Assembly (NCBI GenBank): GCA_051001995.1
Contig: JBPCMT010000052.1
Coordinates: 1 to 8,656 of the forward strand
Length of the DNA stretch: 8,656 nt
Direction of reading: 5' to 3'
Source: CAWEHQ01 sp051001995
Lineage (GTDB): Bacteria; Actinomycetota; Thermoleophilia; Solirubrobacterales; Thermoleophilaceae
The notes under the pieces were generated by a model. That model made no database searches. It saw only the letters and a list, made by a program, of their open reading frames with translations, and was not told the origin of the DNA. Every line of letters starts with the position of its first letter. Within the stretch, counting starts at the first letter, position 1. The position numbers were made by a program, and so were the translations under genes. Positions 1-6,339 of this stretch are shown here, piece by piece.

Positions 1-866
1 GCGTCGCTCTCGGCCATCACGAGCGCGAACTCCTCGCCACCGAGCCGCGCGACCACGTCGCTCGAGCGCCGCTCGTCGCGCAGGCAGGCCGCCACGCCGC
101 ACAGGACGTTGTCACCGGCCTCGTGCCCGAGCGTGTCGTTGACCCGCTTGAAGTAGTCGAGGTCAGCGATCGCGAGGCTCAGCGACCGCTCGCCCCGTCG
201 GGCGCGCTCGAGCTCGTGGTCGAAGAGGTCGAGGAACGACCGCCGGTTCGACAGCCCGGTGAGCGAGTCCGTGCTGGCCACCTCGTGCAGCCGCGCGATC
301 ATTTCGCGGATCCGCAGGCGCAGGAGGCCGATCAGGAGCGCGAAGAAGACCGCGGTACCGAAGCTGACCATCCAGGTGAGAAGCGGAGCCGAGTCGTCCT
401 TCACGGCCAGCACGGCGGCGAGCGCGACGCCGATCAGCAGGACCTGCGCTACCGCCCATCGCCACGGCAGGAAGTAGGCGGCGTACGCCACGACCCAGAG
501 GTAGAAGTAGCCGCGCACGCTCGCGCCCTCGCCGCCGAAGGCGATCCCGCTGGTCACGAGCGCGGTGCCGGTCGCGGCGATGATCGGGACCGCCCAGGCC
601 GGGAGCCGATGGCCGGCCGCCAGCAGCGCGAGCGCCACGGCGAACGCGACGAGCGACGTGGCCACGACCCCGACCTCGTCGAGCCCCGGCGGCGACGGGA
701 GGAGCAGCGCCAGGAGCCCGATCAGCCCTCCACCGCCGAAGAGGAGCGCGCCGGCGCGTGCCAGCGTGCGCCGGCCGCCGGCCCAGCCGGGCCACTTCTC
801 CCGCGCGGGGTCGGGCTCGGACAGGCGCAGGCGAGCGCGGATCCGGGTAGCTGTCGAGTCGATCAT
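1..866 (-). CDS. Membrane-anchored diguanylate cyclase (GGDEF domain), C-terminus cut off by window edge
   Basis: The product makes cyclic di-GMP from two GTP at the inner face of the membrane. The visible 289 residues begin MIDSTATRIRARL. Six hydrophobic segments follow (roughly residues 34-57, 67-88, 90-110, 118-134, 135-155 and 163-186) and then a GGDEF domain. That domain shows TDSLTGLSNRR (199-209), the metal and substrate motif ADLDYFKRVNDTLGH (234-248), the active-site loop GGEEF (276-280), and RSSD (267-270) exactly five residues before GGEEF, which is the RxxD product-inhibition site. The last part of the domain lies outside the window. The membrane part matches no sensor family I recognise. 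The start is uncertain: ATG at 866 has GAGG only two bases upstream, and the frame stays open to a TAG at 996-998, so GTG 932 or ATG 929 are alternatives. It is divergent from the flavoenzyme gene. The family call is certain; the signal sensed is unknown. Confidence 0.93.
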   Translation of the reverse strand, partial: MIDSTATRIRARLRLSEPDPAREKWPGWAGGRRTLARAGALLFGGGGLIGLLALLLPSPPGLDEVGVVATSLVAFAVALALLAAGHRLPAWAVPIIAATGTALVTSGIAFGGEGASVRGYFYLWVVAYAAYFLPWRWAVAQVLLIGVALAAVLAVKDDSAPLLTWMVSFGTAVFFALLIGLLRLRIREMIARLHEVASTDSLTGLSNRRSFLDLFDHELERARRGERSLSLAIADLDYFKRVNDTLGHEAGDNVLCGVAACLRDERRSSDVVARLGGEEFALVMAESD

Positions 867-912
867 CACCTCACGCTGCCGCGGTTCGGCCCTCGTCGCT
901 TGCGCTGGCTTT

Positions 913-926
913 CTCGCGATCGCGAG
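913..926. promoter_or_regulatory. Perfect 14-base palindrome between divergent genes (possible operator)
   Basis: CTCGCGATCGCGAG reads identically on both strands. It lies 47 bases upstream of the ATG chosen for the diguanylate cyclase, in the 241-base gap separating it from the divergent flavoenzyme gene. Its position would suit a regulator binding site. If the cyclase starts further upstream, the palindrome would be in its coding region. Short GC-rich palindromes with a GCGATCGC core can also be common genome-wide, so the role is only a suggestion. The rest of the gap (867-1107) shows no convincing promoter. Confidence 0.3.
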
Positions 927-1107
927 CATCACGGTCGCCGCCGCGATCCGGCTGCGACCGACCACTTGACGGTGGATCGAGGGGGGAAACCTGCGCTAAT
1001 GCTTGCAATCGTCGTCTCAGCTCGGGTGCGGTGATCTTCGAATGATCGTGGCCTGGCGGTGCCCGCGCGCCGCCTCCCCGGGCGGAAGCGTGCCAAGCTC
1101 TGGCTTC

Positions 1108-2739
1108 ATGGTGACCGTCCCCACGCGCCGGCGCAAGTTCTGGGGATGGGGCTTCGAGGACCAGCAGCCGCCGCACGAGCAGGTCGTGGAGGCGGGCGCT
1201 GCGGCTCGCGCCCACCTCGGCTTCGAGCCGGCCGAGGTCGAGCGTCCGGCGGCGATCGCCGACGTGAGCCTGCCCGCCGTCCGGCTCGAGCCGCACGGGT
1301 CGCTGCGCGACGTGTGCTCGACCGACACCTACGAGCGGGCCTCACACGCCTACGGGAAGTCCTACCGCGACGTTGTCCGCGCGTTTCGCGGCCGCTTCGA
1401 TCATGCCCCGGACGTGGTCGCCCATCCGCGCGACGAGCGTGAGGTCGGGGCGGTGCTCGAGTGGTGCGCCGACGCTCGCGCCGCCGCGATCCCGTTCGGC
1501 GGGGGGACGAGCGTGGTGGGCGGTGTCGAGGCCGCGGTGGACGAGCGCTACGCCGGCGCAGTCGCGATCGACCTGGGGCGCCTCGACCGCGTGCTGGAGG
1601 TCGACGTGGACTCGCGCGCGGCGCTGATCCAGGCCGGCGCGACCGGCCCGCGGCTGGAGGAGGGCCTGCGCGAGCACGGCATGTCGCTGCGGTTCTACCC
1701 GCAGTCGTTCGAGGCATCGACGCTCGGCGGCTGGATCGCCACCCGCGCGGGCGGGCACTTCGCCACGCTGCACACCCACATCAACCGCTTTGCCGGGTCG
1801 TCCCGCGCGCTGCCCCCGGCTGGTTTCTGGGAGAGTTGGTGTCTGCCGGGCTCGGGCGCCGGCCCGAGCCCGGACCGGCTGATGCTGGGCTCGGAGGGCA
1901 CGCTGGGAGTAGTCACCCAAGCGTGGGTGCGCGCGCAGGCGCGGCCGCGCTGGAGGGCGTCCTGCGGCGTCGAGTACCCCGACTTCGAGCGTGGCGCCGC
2001 GGCGGTCAGGGCGCTCGCGCAATCCGGGCTATGGCCGGCGAACTGCCGCCTGCTCGATCCCGACGAGGCACGCATCACCGGCGCCGGCGAGAACGGAGCG
2101 CTGCTGCTGGTGGGCTTCGAGTCCGCCGACCATCCGCTCGACGCCTGGCTCGAGCGCGCGATCGAGTGATTTCGCGACCACGGCGGATCACTCCGCGACG
2201 AGCCGCACCGCTCGGGGCCCGGCGAGGACCGCGGGGGCAGCGCCGGGCCCGGCGGCGCGGATCGGTGGCGAAGCGCCTTTCTCCAGGCGCCCTACCTGCG
2301 CGACACCTTCGTCGCCGCCGGGATCCTGAGCGAGACGTTCGAGACCGCGATCACGTGGGACAGGCTCGACGCGTTCGTCTCCGACGTCCGCGCGCGCGCT
2401 GCCGCCGCCGTGGCCGAGGAGTGCGGCGCCGGGACGGTGACGTGCCGCCTCACGCACGCCTACCCGGACGGCGCGGCGCCGTACTTCACCGTGCTCGCGC
2501 CGGCGCGCCGCGGCTCCGAGGTCTCCCAGTGGGCCGCGATCAAGGACGCCGCGTCCGAGGCGATCGCGGCGTCCGGGGGCACGATCACCCACCACCACGC
2601 CGTCGGGCGCGACCATCGGCCGTGGTACGACCGCCAGCGCCCCGAGCCGTTCGCCGCGGCGCTGCGCGCGGCGAAGCGAGCGGTCGACCCGGACGCGATC
2701 CTGAACCCGGGCGTGCTGATCGACCCCGCCGCGGGATAG
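1108..2739 (+). pseudogene. FAD-linked oxidase of the alkyldihydroxyacetonephosphate synthase (AGPS) family, interrupted by one in-frame TGA
   Basis: Family members use bound FAD; the eukaryotic enzyme swaps the acyl chain of acyl-DHAP for a fatty alcohol to give an ether lipid, while many bacterial relatives have unknown substrates. From ATG 1108 the protein starts MVTVPTRRRKFWGWGFED, an N-terminus typical of this group. The FAD-binding domain shows FGGGTSVVGG (130-139), TLGGWIATRAGGH, and PGSGAGPSPDR followed by GSEGTLG (261-267). TGA at codon 354 stops it at 353 residues. Reading on in the same frame gives WRSAFLQAPYLRDTF, THAYPDGAAPYFT (450-462), the active-site-like THHHAVGRDHRPWY (His 495-497) and the usual ending DPDAILNPGVLID, stopping at TAG 2737. 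The full length of 543 codons fits the family. Residues around 226-246 (INRFAGSSRALPP, ESWCLPG) look more divergent than usual, which might indicate relaxed selection. Whether this is a true nonsense mutation, a sequencing error or a recoded stop cannot be decided here. The first 353 residues alone would lack the substrate and active-site half. The metallo-hydrolase gene begins two bases after the end. Confidence 0.85.
2167..2169 (+). other. In-frame TGA interrupting the AGPS-like gene
   Basis: The frame reads LERAIE-TGA-FRDHGG. Coding resemblance to the family continues in the same frame on both sides, so there is no frameshift here. A single base change from TGC or TGG would produce the stop. 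A small hairpin (GCGGA at 2183-2187, loop TCAC, TCCGC at 2192-2196) begins 14 bases after the TGA. Confidence 0.85.
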
Positions 2740-2741
2740 CG

Positions 2742-3743
2742 GTGCCCGGCCCGCGTCGTCGCCGCGAGCTCGGCCGCGCCGACCGCGTGATGGCGGGGGT
2801 CTGGCGCCTGCGCCTGCCGCTCCCGTGGCCCGGAGTTCCGCACGTCAACGCGTTCGCGATCGCCGCCGGCAGCGGCGCCGTGCTCGTGGACACAGGGCTC
2901 TCAGAGCCCGGCGCGCTCGGCGAGCTCGAGCGGGCGCTCGGCCAGGCGGGGCTGCGGCTCGAGCACGTGCGCCTGCTGGTGTGCACGCACGCCCACGCCG
3001 ACCACTACGGGCTCGCCGGCCCGATCGTCGTGGCCAGCGGCTGCGAGCTCTGGATGCACCCGAACCACTCGCACACCACCCGCGCCGCCAAGGATCCCGA
3101 CCGCGTGATGGAGCGCCGGGTCGAGGTCGCACGCCACAGCGGCGTGCCCGCCGAGGCCCTCGAGCGCTACCAATCAGAGCGCCGCGGTCGCGGCATGGGC
3201 GTGGCGGAGGTCGTGGTGCCGGCCCGCGACCTGGTGGCCGGCGTGGAGGTCGGCTCCGACCTCGGGCCATGGCAGGTGCACGAGACGCCCGGCCACGCCC
3301 CGTCGCACGTCGTCCTCCACCAGCCGGACCGCGGGCTGCTGCTCTCGGGCGATCACCTGCTCGGCCGCATCTCGCTCTACTTCGACTACGGACACACGCC
3401 GGATCCCGCCGGCGAGTTCCTGACGAGCCTCGACGTCGTGGACCGGCTCGGCGCGACGCTCTGCCTCGCCGGCCACGGGCGCCCCTTCCGCGAGGTGGCC
3501 GCGAAGGTGGAGGCCAACCGCAGGCTGGTGGCGGAGCATCTCGAGCTGATCCGCTCGGTGCTCCGCGAGCGGCCCAGCACCCCGTACGAGATCGTTCCGC
3601 GGCTCGTGGGCACCGACGAGCTCACGCCGATGGTCGTGAACTGGGGGCTGTCGCAGGTGCTGTCCTACCTTCGCCACCTGGAGCGCACCGAGCAGGCGCG
3701 GCCCCTTCTCGACGAGGACCCCGAGCGCTGGGAGCTCCGCTGA
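2742..3743 (+). CDS. Metallo-beta-lactamase-fold hydrolase with C-terminal winged-helix tail
   Basis: This is a zinc-dependent hydrolase of the metallo-beta-lactamase superfamily (glyoxalase II / LACTB2-like), cytoplasmic, with no signal peptide. The metal ligands are all visible with numbering from GTG 2742: THAHADH (His83, His85, Asp87, His88), PGHAPSH (His185), SGDH (Asp204) and AGHGRPF (His245). After residue about 265 there is a helical region containing RPSTPYEIVPRLVG and NWGLSQVLSYLRHLER, like the winged-helix tail of LACTB2-type proteins. The length is 333 residues, or 317 if the ATG at 2790 is used. I prefer GTG 2742 because the extra stretch RRRELGRADRVMAGVWRLRL resembles the beginning of relatives I remember, and because it starts two bases after the preceding stop, as expected for coupled translation; neither start has a good ribosome binding site. 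The substrate is unknown; thioesters, lactones or other esters are possible. Its neighbours hint at acyl-group metabolism. Confidence 0.9.
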   Translation: MPGPRRRRELGRADRVMAGVWRLRLPLPWPGVPHVNAFAIAAGSGAVLVDTGLSEPGALGELERALGQAGLRLEHVRLLVCTHAHADHYGLAGPIVVASGCELWMHPNHSHTTRAAKDPDRVMERRVEVARHSGVPAEALERYQSERRGRGMGVAEVVVPARDLVAGVEVGSDLGPWQVHETPGHAPSHVVLHQPDRGLLLSGDHLLGRISLYFDYGHTPDPAGEFLTSLDVVDRLGATLCLAGHGRPFREVAAKVEANRRLVAEHLELIRSVLRERPSTPYEIVPRLVGTDELTPMVVNWGLSQVLSYLRHLERTEQARPLLDEDPERWELR

Positions 3744-3779
3744 GCGGCCGCCGGGAGACTTCCTTCGGCTGCCGACGGG

Positions 3780-3785
3780 TATAAC
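3780..3785 (+). promoter_or_regulatory. Possible -10 element for the acyl-CoA ligase gene
   Basis: TATAAC stands out as AT-rich in the 76-base gap before the ligase gene and lies 34 bases before its ATG. A transcript starting near 3792 would have a leader of about 28 bases carrying the ribosome binding site. The region 17 bases upstream (GACTTC, 3757-3762) is a poor match to a -35 box, so the call is tentative. If real, the ligase can be expressed separately from the interrupted oxidase and the hydrolase. Confidence 0.35.
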
Positions 3786-3809
3786 GGCTGCAACGCCGGA
3801 CAACGAGAC

Positions 3810-3815
3810 GGGGAG
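3810..3815 (+). promoter_or_regulatory. Ribosome binding site of the acyl-CoA ligase gene
   Basis: GGGGAG lies four bases upstream of ATG 3820. It is purine-rich and supports that start, which also gives the normal N-terminal length for the family. Confidence 0.6.
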
Positions 3816-3819
3816 AGAC

Positions 3820-5325
3820 ATGAGCGCGAACCTGGCCACCTTCCTCACCGAGACGGCGAGCCGTCACGGCGATCGCACCGCGATGAAGCTGGACGACGTC
3901 GAGGTGCCCTACGCGGGGCTCGATGCCGCCAGCGCGCGCGTGGCCGGTCTGCTTGCCGATCGCGGCGTCGAGCCCGGCGACCGCGTCGGCCTGATGCTGC
4001 CCAACGTCCCCTATTTCCCCATGGCCTACTACGGCATCCTCCGCCTCGGCGCCGTCGTGGTGCCGATGAACCCGCTGCTCAAGGGTCGCGAGGTTGCCTT
4101 CTTCCTGGAGGACCCCGAGGCCAAGGTGCTGTTCGCGTGGCACGACTTCGCCGAGGCGGCCGAGGCAGGAGCCCAGCAGACGGGGGCCGATCTCATCCCG
4201 GTCAAGCCCGGCGAGATCGAGCAGCTCGTGGCCGATGCCGAACCGCGCGACGAGGTGGTCGAGCGCGACGGCGACGACACCGCGGTGATCCTCTACACCT
4301 CGGGCACGACCGGCAAGCCGAAGGGCGCCGAGCTGACGCACCAAAACCTCGGCATGAACGTCAAGGTCGCCTCGTCGCTGTTCGAGTACTCGGAGGACGA
4401 CGTGATCCTCGGCTGCCTGCCGCTGTTTCACTCCTTCGGCCAGACTTGCGCGCTCAACTGCGCCGTCCGCGTGGGCGCCAGCCTCACGATGCTCCCGCGC
4501 TTCGAGCCCGCCAAGGCGCTCGAGATCATTCAGCGCGACAAGGTCACGGTCTTCCTCGGCGTGCCGACGATGTACAGCGCAATGCTCAACTGCGAGGGTC
4601 GGGAGGACTACGATGTGTCCTCGCTGAAGCTGTGCGGGTCCGGCGGCGCGGCGATGCCCGGCGAGGTGCAGCGCGGCTTCGAGGAGGCGTTCGACACCAA
4701 GGTCCTCGAGGGCTACGGCCTCTCGGAGACCTCGCCGGTCGCTTCGTTCAACCACCCCGACCGCGAGCGCAAGACGGGCTCGATCGGCACGCCGATCGAG
4801 GGCGTCGAGATGAAGGCCGTGGACGAGGACGGCAACGAGGTGGCCCAGGGCGAGGTCGGAGAGATCGCGATCAAGGGCCACAACGTGATGAAGGGCTACT
4901 GGAACCGCCCGGACGCGACCGAGGAGTCGATCAAGGACGGCTGGTTCTACAGCGGCGACATGGGCAAGGTCGACGAGGACGGCTACTTCTTCATCGTCGA
5001 TCGCAAGAAGGAGATGATCATCCGCGGCGGTTACAACGTCTACCCGCGCGAGATCGAGGAGGTCCTCTACGAGCACCCGGCCGTCGCCGAGGCCGCGGTC
5101 GTCGGCGTGCCCCACGACGAGCTCGGCGAGGAGGTCGGCGCCGCGGTTGTCATCAAGGAGGGCGAGGTGGTCGACGCCGATGCCATCCGAGACTTCGTCA
5201 AGGAGAACGTCGCTGCGTACAAGTACCCGCGCCGGATCTGGTTCCCCGAAGAGCTCCCGAAGGGGCCGACCGGCAAGATCCTCAAGCGCGAGATCGAGGT
5301 TCCGGAGCAGGTCGAGACGGCGTAG
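3820..5325 (+). CDS. Acyl-CoA synthetase / long-chain fatty-acid-CoA ligase-like AMP-binding enzyme
   Basis: The enzyme activates a carboxylic acid with ATP to an acyl-adenylate and then forms the CoA thioester. At 501 residues it is a complete class I adenylate-forming (ANL) enzyme. The phosphate-binding loop is LYTSGTTGKPKG (158-169), the aromatic motif GYGLSET (298-304), and the ATP-ribose Asp is in YSGD (Asp380). The hinge is DRKKEMIIRGGYNVYP (from Asp394), and the C-terminal catalytic lysine is in PTGKILKRE (Lys486). LPLFHSFGQ (about 205-213) is typical of fatty-acyl and medium-chain ligases. There is no signal peptide or membrane segment. It follows the hydrolase gene with a 76-base gap that may hold a promoter, and ends convergently with a small cysteine-rich gene. 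Chain length or substrate cannot be deduced; the general fatty-acyl-CoA ligase group is the best guess, with aryl or short-chain acids as alternatives. Confidence 0.95.
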   Translation: MSANLATFLTETASRHGDRTAMKLDDVEVPYAGLDAASARVAGLLADRGVEPGDRVGLMLPNVPYFPMAYYGILRLGAVVVPMNPLLKGREVAFFLEDPEAKVLFAWHDFAEAAEAGAQQTGADLIPVKPGEIEQLVADAEPRDEVVERDGDDTAVILYTSGTTGKPKGAELTHQNLGMNVKVASSLFEYSEDDVILGCLPLFHSFGQTCALNCAVRVGASLTMLPRFEPAKALEIIQRDKVTVFLGVPTMYSAMLNCEGREDYDVSSLKLCGSGGAAMPGEVQRGFEEAFDTKVLEGYGLSETSPVASFNHPDRERKTGSIGTPIEGVEMKAVDEDGNEVAQGEVGEIAIKGHNVMKGYWNRPDATEESIKDGWFYSGDMGKVDEDGYFFIVDRKKEMIIRGGYNVYPREIEEVLYEHPAVAEAAVVGVPHDELGEEVGAAVVIKEGEVVDADAIRDFVKENVAAYKYPRRIWFPEELPKGPTGKILKREIEVPEQVETA

Positions 5326-5355
5326 CCGGCAGGCGCACGCTCCTCGCCGCTACGC
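5320..5355. terminator. Inverted repeat holding both convergent stop codons (probable bidirectional terminator)
   Basis: GCGTAGC at 5320-5326 pairs perfectly with GCTACGC at 5349-5355. The stem continues inward with GGC/GCC (5328-5330 with 5346-5348) and AGG/CCT (5331-5333 with 5342-5344), leaving single unpaired C bases at 5327 and 5345 and an 8-base loop. This is 13 base pairs in total. The TAG of the ligase (5323-5325) and the TAG of the opposing small gene (5350-5352) lie in the two arms. There is no T-tract, as is common for GC-rich actinobacterial terminators. Confidence 0.6.
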
Positions 5356-5529
5356 GACCAGCTCGAGCACCAGCGTCTCGGCGCCGCGCTCCGCCGGCTC
5401 CGGCCAGGCGAGCACCTCGAGGGAGCAGCCACACTCGCATGCGAGTGCCTCGACCTCCTCGAGCGGGCCGAGGGCCTCGAAGATCCCGGCGCAGTCCTCG
5501 CCTGAGCATAAGAGCCGAGCCCGAACCAT
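5350..5529 (-). CDS. Small cysteine-rich protein, possible zinc-binding knuckle (59 residues)
   Basis: The protein starts MVRARLLCSGEDCAGIFEAL and contains the tight cluster LACECGCSLEVLAWP. Cysteines are at 8, 13, 31, 33 and 35, so it has C-x4-C and, after a gap of 17, C-x-C-x-C. This spacing suggests a small metal-binding domain, but it matches no named zinc ribbon I can identify. The rest is acidic and hydrophobic, with no signal peptide or membrane segment. Reasons to think it real: strong GC third-position use, a stop placed precisely in the inverted repeat shared with the ligase gene, and a faint resemblance to short Thermoleophilia hypothetical proteins as I remember them. No good ribosome binding site is visible before ATG 5529. 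The function is unknown. Confidence 0.65.
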   Translation of the reverse strand: MVRARLLCSGEDCAGIFEALGPLEEVEALACECGCSLEVLAWPEPAERGAETLVLELVA

Positions 5530-5754
5530 CGGGCGATGATGACCCGGGCCTCAGACGGGTGTGCGGCCACGACTGCTAGGCCCCGATTAAGCGAGGGGGA
5601 TCGCCCGCGTACACCCCCGCCGGGCGGGGCACCACAACCGCGAGCCGACTTGGACGCAGGCGGGATCAGCCGAGGCACCCGGCTTGAGAACGGGAGGACA
5701 GGATGTCCTTCGAGCCAGCTACGTCAGCCAGCAGGGGGAAAGGAATCCCAAGAC
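5530..5754 (+). promoter_or_regulatory. Leader / promoter region of the chaplin-like gene, with strong hairpins
   Basis: This 225-base gap separates two divergent genes and holds no convincing coding frame. Visible structure includes GGAGGACA (5693-5700), loop GGA, TGTCCTTC (5704-5711), an 8-pair stem with one G-U pair, and further GC-rich repeats between 5595 and 5690 (GGGGGATCGCCC, CCCCCGCCGGGCGGGG). A purine-rich stretch, GGGGGAAAGGA (5734-5744), ends ten bases before ATG 5755 and probably provides the ribosome binding site. The long, structured leader could carry a regulatory RNA. I compared it from memory with the cyclic di-GMP and cyclic di-AMP riboswitch consensus sequences and found no convincing match. 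Confidence 0.4.
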
Positions 5755-6297
5755 ATGTGGACCAAGCGCATCGCCACCCTCGTGGCGACAGCGGCCGTGG
5801 CCGGAGCATTCGCCGCTCCAGCCGCGGCGCAGAACCAGCAGGAGGGGCTCGTGAACGTCGCGGTCGAGGACGTGACGATCCAGGTGCCCGTTGCGGTCGC
5901 CGCCAACCTCTGCGACATCAACGTCGCGGTCCTGGCGGAGATCGTCGACCAGGGCGGGAGCTGCACGGCGACGGCGGACTCCGCCGCCACCGCCGGCCCC
6001 AACTCGAACGGCAACACCCGTCAAGAGGGGCTCGTCAACGTGCTCGTCGACGATGTCGTCGTCCAGGTGCCGGTCGCCGTGGCGGCCAACGTCTGTGACG
6101 TGAACGTCGCGATCCTCGCGACGGTCCTCGACGACGCCAGCGCCTGCGAGGCGACGGCGGACGCCGCTGCGTCGCAGGGCCCGGGGCGGGGCGGCGCGGC
6201 CGCAGCCAGGTCCTTCGAGCCGATCGACCTGAGCACCGTCGCCGGTGCGGTCCGGCTCGACAACGATCCGACCACGAGCACAGGCATTCCGCTCTAG
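5755..6297 (+). CDS. Secreted chaplin-like two-repeat protein
   Basis: The 180-residue product begins MWTKRIATLVATAAVAGAFA, a classic signal peptide with likely cleavage after APAAA or APAAAQ (about residue 25-26). Two repeats with a 61-residue period follow, beginning at 29 and 90. Each has QEGLVNV, then Q-V-P-V-A-V-A-A-N-x-C-D-x-N-V-A-x-L, then a second cysteine exactly 17 residues after the first (C53/C70 and C114/C131) within CxATADxAA. The QVPVxVxxNxC pattern plus a paired cysteine recalls the chaplin domain of Streptomyces, whose members assemble into amyloid films on aerial surfaces; the repeat here is longer, so membership of that family is uncertain. A Gly/Ala-rich linker (about 142-151) leads to a short C-terminal segment ending STGIPL. 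There is no sortase signal and no membrane anchor. I infer an exported surface or cell-wall protein with one disulfide per repeat. ATG 5755 is chosen because it gives the signal peptide and follows a purine-rich stretch. Confidence 0.85.
   Translation: MWTKRIATLVATAAVAGAFAAPAAAQNQQEGLVNVAVEDVTIQVPVAVAANLCDINVAVLAEIVDQGGSCTATADSAATAGPNSNGNTRQEGLVNVLVDDVVVQVPVAVAANVCDVNVAILATVLDDASACEATADAAASQGPGRGGAAAARSFEPIDLSTVAGAVRLDNDPTTSTGIPL
5839..6177 (+). repeat. Intragenic tandem duplication in the chaplin-like gene
   Basis: Two copies begin at 5839 (CAGGAGGGGCTCGTGAACGT) and 6022 (CAAGAGGGGCTCGTCAACGT), an offset of 183 bases or 61 codons. The differences between these two starts are synonymous, so protein sequence has been kept after duplication. 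Confidence 0.85.
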
Positions 6298-6339
6298 TCG
6301 GGTCCGGTCTCGGCGCCCCCGTCACCGGCCGGGTTCTAG
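6294..6339. terminator. Possible bidirectional terminator between the chaplin-like gene and metF
   Basis: GG-T-CCGGT (6301-6308, T bulged) pairs with ACCGGCC (6324-6330) around a 15-base loop, giving seven pairs. CTAG at 6294-6297 and 6336-6339 flanks it symmetrically and carries the TAG stops of the two converging genes. There is no T-tract. It is weaker than the hairpin at 5320-5355. Confidence 0.4.

Noticed and set aside
966..1000. TTGACG followed by GCTAAT as a promoter for the flavoenzyme
   Set aside because: The spacing is 23 bases, too long for a standard promoter, and neither box is close to a better partner.
123..1034. A 303-codon plus-strand open frame over the diguanylate cyclase
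   Set aside because: It is composed of Arg, Glu, Pro and Gly with no family motif and is antisense to a clear GGDEF gene.
2167..2410. A frameshift in the AGPS-like gene
   Set aside because: Translation of 2101-2460 in the original frame restores family sequence (WRSAFLQAPYLRDTF) after the TGA, so no shift is needed.
1461..2741. The long open frame in front of the metallo-hydrolase, which could suggest a 760-residue fusion
   Set aside because: This part is Arg-rich nonsense overlapping the AGPS-like gene in another frame. Recognisable hydrolase sequence begins only at about 2760-2790.
3622..5115. A 497-codon open frame on the minus strand
   Set aside because: It lies antisense to the hydrolase end and most of the acyl-CoA ligase, whose motifs are complete. 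The antisense product is a low-complexity mix of His, Val, Asp, Leu and Arg, the usual GC-rich shadow.
5600..5754. A cyclic di-GMP or cyclic di-AMP riboswitch before the chaplin-like gene
   Set aside because: GGACGCAGGC and CCAGCTACGTCAGCC faintly recall conserved pieces, but the GAAA tetraloop and the remaining conserved blocks are missing by eye.
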